From Dichetophora obliterata (Eukaryota; Arthropoda; Insecta; Diptera; Sciomyzidae), in contig OY986438.1 of assembly GCA_963920525.1 (NCBI GenBank), positions 188,495,888-188,559,887 on the forward strand: a stretch of DNA of 64,000 nucleotides, read 5' to 3'. A program made the position numbers and the translations under genes. Every line of letters begins with the position of its first letter. Positions within the stretch are counted from its first letter, which is position 1. Of the stretch, positions 59,436-64,000 are shown piece by piece. The notes below the pieces were generated by a model that worked only from the letters and a program-made list of their open reading frames with translations, was not told where the DNA came from and ran no database searches.

Positions 59436-59682
59436 CTGTGGTCACATGACAAATGACTAAACTCAAAATATCGTCAAAAAGCGATATAAAATTTACTTTA
59501 TTGCCAATTTTTGGAAGTATGCAGATATCCATTTTTTGTTCAAAATTGATCATCACTTATATCTGCACATATAATCTTTGTAACGGTTCATATATTTCAA
59601 AGAAATGGGTTTGTAGCTCGTGCAAGTAAAATATCGTTTTTTACGATACTTTGAGTTTAGTCGTTATTCCTTGTGATCACAG
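59436..59682 (-). mobile_element. 247-bp MITE, copy 2 (inverted relative to 39467)
   Basis: Ends CTGTGGTCACATGACAAATG and (inverted) CTGTGATCACAAGGAATAAC, followed in both by GACTAAACTCAAA. Its interior (TTTACTTTATTGCCAATTTT, TGGAAG, AGATATCC) matches the reverse complement of copy 1. AATT flanks both sides (59432-59435 and 59683-59686). Same length as copy 1. Confidence 0.85.
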
Positions 59683-59689
59683 AATTTTG

Positions 59690-61135
59690 TTTTTATGAAA
59701 CAGAAGTTGTGCGTACAAGCTTGTCAAAGTGGATGGATCAACGAAACAGCTGTCTAGTATGCATGGTGCTTTTATCTTTAAAGAACTTGCTGTTGTTGCA
59801 AGCTTTTGTTATATGCGCTTAATTGGCACAAAGCCCAAAAAATAATTCTATAAAAAATATATATAATTTTTTGAGAAGTAATAAAAAAAAAGTAAAACAT
59901 TTGTGATAATTTGTATCAAAAAAGAATCATTTTCAAATTTTTACTGTTACTCCTATACTCGAGATGATAGTGAAAAAGGAGCAATTTGTCGTTGGAATGT
60001 CATAAATTGTTTTGATAATATAGAATTTGTTATCGAAATCATATTTTTTTTTTGTTATGTTTTTGCGGATAAGTGTAATTTTTTTCTAATTTTTAATTAA
60101 AAAAGCGTATCATTAATAGAAACAAACTTCTTCCTCAAATATTTTTTTACAGCAACATTTTTAGCGTGTGGGGAGCTTTAGCCCCCATATTCCCCTGAAC
60201 CCGCGCCTGCTCCTCATTCCTACTATTTAAAAGTAAATCTCTTTCACTTAGCAAAATACATGTATTTAAAATACATAAATACACTTCGTTGTTGCTATCC
60301 TGAAATTTGCACAGCAACCAAGGATTTTCTTAAAAATGAAAACAATATCGTTTTCTTTCGAGTTTTACGTCATAAATCATGCTTACTCACATAAAATAGA
60401 AATGTTTAATTTTGTTAACTTCCTTTTCGACATCACCTTATTGTCTTAGAAGACCCTCACTTCTTAATATTTATAAATGGAAATTTTAACAGCTTCGCTT
60501 GATTTTTCCCATCCAACTGTGAGAAATAGTAGTCGGTGTTTCAATTTGCAAAGTATCTATTTTAAGATTTTACTTAATTTAGCTTGTTTCGATGTAAATT
60601 TAATTAATTCGTGTATTACATCGTCTTTCAAGAGTCAAATGGTTTTGTCTTATGTTCCAAGACAATTTGCCAGCGAACGAAAATCAAAGGAAGTTATTGG
60701 CAATAATTTGTTGTAATAATTTCGTATATTTTGGTGTCAAAGCTTTTAACACTCATTAACATCAATCAAAAGAAAGCAAATACAAGAACATAGTGGATGT
60801 TAATAAATGAGTGTATAAAAACTTTTGTAATTTGATTTTGTGAACACAATTTTTGTTCTTATTCTTATTTTTGCAATAAAAAATTTTATAGCGCATTTTT
60901 TTCTGAAAAAATTCTGCCTTCACAAAATGCAGCATTTTTTAGATTCTGGTTTGAATTTACAGAACGTTGACATCTTTTGAGCTGAGAAAAGAACGGAAAA
61001 GAATGCATATATTCATATATTCAATCAAATATTTATCGAGCAGTTCAGTGTTATTAAAATTAACCACTTAAAAAAAATATATTGGATTCAATTTCAGAAA
61101 ATTTTTCTAAATTGCAACTTTTTGTCATAGCACAA
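59690..61135. other. Unassigned non-coding DNA
   Basis: The frames at 59903-60100 and 60477-60716 have no domain that I recognise. No repeat structure seen apart from a short GGGGAGCTTTAGCCCCC hairpin near 60170. Confidence 0.4.
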
Positions 61136-61141
61136 AATAAT

Positions 61142-61559
61142 AGGGGTATTCACGGGTTGTTGCAAATTGCAAGAGTGTGAAAATGCAAGATAATTTGTGC
61201 ACTAACGCGTGAACATTAATATTGCAACTTAATTATGCAATAAAATTAAATGTCGAATGAACAGTAAATATATTGCCACCTTATTTCAAAAACATAAAAA
61301 GTTATTTAAATCTACGTACAAACTTAACCTTTTTAAAGTTCTACCCAGGTGGCAACTACGTTCGAAAACAACCACAACATTAATCATCTGTTTAGCATCA
61401 CTGCTTGTGCGTTCTCGCAATTGGTTTGACCAGTGCGTAATTCAAGAAGAGTTGCAAAATTGCTTCCAATGTGTTTGTTGTTGGAATGATGCGAAAGTTC
61501 ACAATCAAGCATTTTTGCATCGTCGCAACTGCGTTTCACATCAACCCGTGAATACCCCT
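61142..61559. mobile_element. 418-bp MITE with AGGGGTATTCAC ends, copy 2
   Basis: Left AGGGGTATTCACGGGTTGTT and right inverted AGGGGTATTCACGGGTTGAT agree at 19 of 20 bases. AATAAT stands on both sides (61136-61141, 61560-61565). Sub-terminal GCAAATTGCAAG and CGCAACTGCG are loose matches. The 111-codon frame at 61257-61592 crosses its end and is not credible as a gene. Confidence 0.8.
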
Positions 61560-61569
61560 AATAATGACA

Positions 61570-62645
61570 AAATTATTTTATTTTTATGTTGATATTACGA
61601 GAGAGCAGAATGCAGAACCGTCGAGTTTTACAGGCTAGAATATTCTGCATTTATAGATACTTTTGCGGTCAACATTTTCAAGAAAAGAACACGATTTATT
61701 TTAAGGTTAACATTTTTTTAGAAAAGAACGGAACGGGCAGAAAAAATGCAGTATTTTTTTTCAGAAAAGATTGCGCGATTAGTGTTTCGGTACTGAATTA
61801 AGCTTATTTCGTTAAAACCTAGTTCTGTTTTAGATTTATAGGAGAGATATAAGCGTTTCATTATAAGTTTTCGTACGTTTTTTCGATATAAATTCTAAAC
61901 CATGCATCGGAAAAAGACTAGTTATACACCAAATTGTTTGTAGTTACTCTACATGCAAAATTCATGAAAAATAACAAAAAAATAAGCTTTGCCACCTAAT
62001 CCAAAATTTTTGGAAGATATATATTCACAACATTTTAGTGGTATAAAATGTATACTATGCGTCTTACAAAGTCAAAAACTTTATTTTTGTAATGAATTAA
62101 GTTTATTTTATCGATATTTAGCCCCTTTTTCGACTTATCGGCCATTCAAAATATTGAACTTGACCCGGGTTCGAATACTGGCCGGGCTATGGTCCTACGC
62201 TATAACCTTTCTTTTCTTGTTTCTGATAAAAAATAACTTTGGAATACACAAGAATGATTTATACACAAAAATTATTTCGTTCAGCGGTTCTTGAATTTGC
62301 CGGCAGCCACACAAATGCTCAATATTTAGAAGTGTAATTTATATATACCTATTAGTACTGAAATTGTAAAAGGAACCTTTTGCAAATGGATCCAAAATTC
62401 AATAGGGAATAGCCAAAATCTCTTCAGTGAGTGTTGGTTATTCATTAAGTTATACATATGTATATCGAGCCTAAGAAATCGGTTTTTGAAGCGAAGCTTT
62501 TTACGCCTCGTTTTGTGATTTGCTTCAGTGAAATCTCAAAAACGAGACTTTTTTTTTATACAGCTTTTTCTTAGAATTGTTGTTGCTTTTTTTACTTGCG
62601 TCTATTAAAACTAAAGATATAAAAAATATTTCTAAAAAATATAAA
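61570..62645. other. Unassigned non-coding DNA
   Basis: No gene. GGGTTCGAATACTGGCCGGG at 62166 has a B-box-like core, but I see no matching A box or stem. Confidence 0.4.
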
Positions 62646-62662
62646 ATTAAAAATATTTCTTT

Positions 62663-62735
62663 GTAAGCGTAAGCAGTGAGAATTGAACTCGCACCATTCC
62701 GATCGAGAGTCTTATACACTAGCCATTACTCCAAA
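62663..62735 (-). repeat. tRNA-like segment (tRNA pseudogene or SINE head)
   Basis: On the minus strand GGAGTAATGGCTAGTGTATA contains an A-box-like block, GAGTTCAATTC (62680-62690) a B-box-like block, at tRNA spacing, and the T arm pairs except for one position. The acceptor ends (GGAGTAA against CTGCTTAC) do not pair, so it is not a functional tRNA. The sequence differs from the two SINE copies. Confidence 0.5.
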
Positions 62736-62739
62736 ACCC

Positions 62740-63235
62740 TGTGTGTCTTCATGTGGTTGCTTCAATATTAAGTATTAACTGAAGCTATGACAAGAATATA
62801 TTAAAAGGATATGCTATTGTGCATTAATACATATTCTATTGTGAATGCGTAAAGCTATGATGCAGCAGATGATAACAATCGATCAAAAGCATTGGGTCTG
62901 TTCGGAAATGCTTGATAAAAAAAAACTACATTTTAGAATGTTTGACGTTTGCAGTGCAGCAAAGTGGACCTTTTTCGAACATTTTTTTTTATGTTAAAAA
63001 GCATTTTGCGCATCAAGATGCATTTCGAAACAGACCCATTGTGCATTAGCTACCCAAACAACAAAAGTAGCAAGGTACCATTGAACGGGTTGGAAATTAT
63101 CACAAGATGCCAATTCTTTTAGGTGTAGATTTTAATTGCGAATTCAGACATGAATGTTCATAGGCTCTAAAATTTAAGGTATTTTTAGGATTTTTTAAAA
63201 AGTTAAAATATAAAACAACAATATTTAAACTTTTA
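62740..63235. other. Unassigned non-coding DNA
   Basis: AT-rich, nothing supported. A GGGTCTG...CAGACCC pair near 62895 and 63030 may be a weak inverted repeat. Confidence 0.35.
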
Positions 63236-63239
63236 AGGT

Positions 63240-64000
63240 ATATTTTAACACTCATTCATCATAAAAAAAATATTTGTTTGAATTTAAAAAATCTTGTTCA
63301 AAATGGCGCTCTGAAGAAAGAAGTTTTTACGGTTCTTTCTAATTTAGACACAAAAAATTTGATTCCGCCGTTGTTTTTTAAAAATAGTGCAGCCTCGTTA
63401 TGCACTACTCTAATTTTGATTTATAACAAATCGTTCTCGTTTGAGGTTATGTTAGATGAGTGGAAAATTGCCTATATATCTCCTATCTACAAAGCAGGCC
63501 AAAAAAGCATTGTCGAAATTTATAGGCGTATCGTAAAACTTTCGGTTATACGTAAAATTCTAGACAAACTTGTAAGCAACTGATTATTCCAAGAAATAAA
63601 AAACTATATTTCTACAGATCAGCATGGTTTCTGCGCAGATAGATTTGCATGCACCAATCTGGCAATTGTTACTAAATTAGGAACTACAGTTATTAAAAAC
63701 TTATTATAACTTACAAGTCGATACGCTATACACAGACTTTGTCAAAACTTTTGATGTCTAGACCATTAAGCTCTTATTTTTAAATTAGAGAAATTGGGCT
63801 TTCACTCTAGCCTTTTGCATTGGTTGTTGGATTTATGTAATAGGAAATTGATGGTAAAGGTTAATAACAACTTTTCTAGACAAATAGGTGCTATATCAGG
63901 AGTTCCTCAAGGTACTCACCTGGGTCCTCTTTTATTTATTGTTTTTATGAACGATGTATCCTTTATTTTAAAATATAGCAAATGCTTAGTATAAGCGGAT
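63240..64000 (+). pseudogene. LINE reverse transcriptase remnant, continues past right edge
   Basis: The plus-strand frame 63278-63583 reads DEWKIAYISPIYKAGQKSIV, then YRRIVKLSVIRKILDKLVSN and TGA; the same frame goes on with STDQHGFCADRFACTNLAIV. After further frame breaks VDTLYTDFVKTFDV (DFSKAFD motif, degenerate) and GVPQGTHLGPLLFIVFMND appear. These are RT palm motifs in the right order. Several stops and shifts make it older than the other LINEs here, and it is the only one on the plus strand. Confidence 0.85.

Noticed and set aside
61257..61592. 111-codon frame in and beyond the 61-kb MITE
   Set aside because: Crosses the inverted repeat and target duplication of the MITE; no family resemblance.
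62155..62220. Possible tRNA (GGGTTCGAATAC B box)
   Set aside because: No convincing A box or acceptor stem at the right distance.
1..64000. CRISPR array, operons, bacterial promoters or terminators
   Set aside because: Eukaryotic repeat DNA; tandem arrays here have no unique spacers of constant length.

Overview
This window is AT-rich DNA with no host gene that I can defend. Every coding signature I can name belongs to a mobile element: LINE endonuclease and reverse transcriptase, mariner, hAT, Transib and piggyBac transposases, and a Helitron helicase. Together with tRNA-derived SINEs, many inverted-repeat miniature elements (MITEs) and minisatellites, this looks like an intergenic or intronic repeat block of a fly-like insect (inference: the mix of element families, and a short TTAGG-type repeat of a kind I know from fly genomes). 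Species cannot be fixed from the sequence.

Layout. 1-2770: a minus-strand CR1-like LINE running off the left edge (ORF1 tail, endonuclease, RT, one frameshift). 2.8-8.1 kb: non-coding repeats, a 524-bp MITE, a BED-finger scrap and a 1.1-kb foldback. 8.1-11.6 kb: a SINE, a second LINE and a mariner fragment joined in frame to it. 13.4-16.7 kb: TTAA-flanked MITEs, nested MITEs and a second SINE copy. 17.07-19.24 kb: a TTA-flanked element built of two opposed arrays of ~120-bp units. 19.6-23.3 kb: LINE pieces. 23.6-30.3 kb: the best transposon nest: hAT element A (TIR CAGCCGTATTCATAAA) containing a nearly complete Transib with RAG1-like transposase, next to hAT element B with a perfect 8-bp target duplication and its own TA-flanked MITE. 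30.5-34.5 kb: nested GGGCC MITEs, a long hairpin and another TIR element. 35.1-37.9 kb and 46.2-48.9 kb: two TIR-like elements with minisatellite arrays at both ends and a core holding fragments of a spliced gene; the second hosts a hAT MITE with a perfect 8-bp duplication. 39.7-45.4 kb: a Helitron carrying a helicase C-terminus, interrupted by a second composite Helitron whose exact A|T insertion site can be read. 49.9-52.3 kb: a piggyBac element with matching ends and a decayed transposase that keeps all three aspartates. 53.7-55.0 kb: a ~20-bp minisatellite with an 802-bp higher-order repeat. 55-64 kb: mostly unexplained DNA with MITEs, a tRNA-like segment and a LINE RT remnant entering from the right edge.

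None of the transposases reads through undamaged, but several elements have intact ends, so the window is a readable record of successive insertions. The least explained objects are the array-flanked elements at 17.1, 35.1 and 46.2 kb, two of which carry exon-intron-exon fragments.
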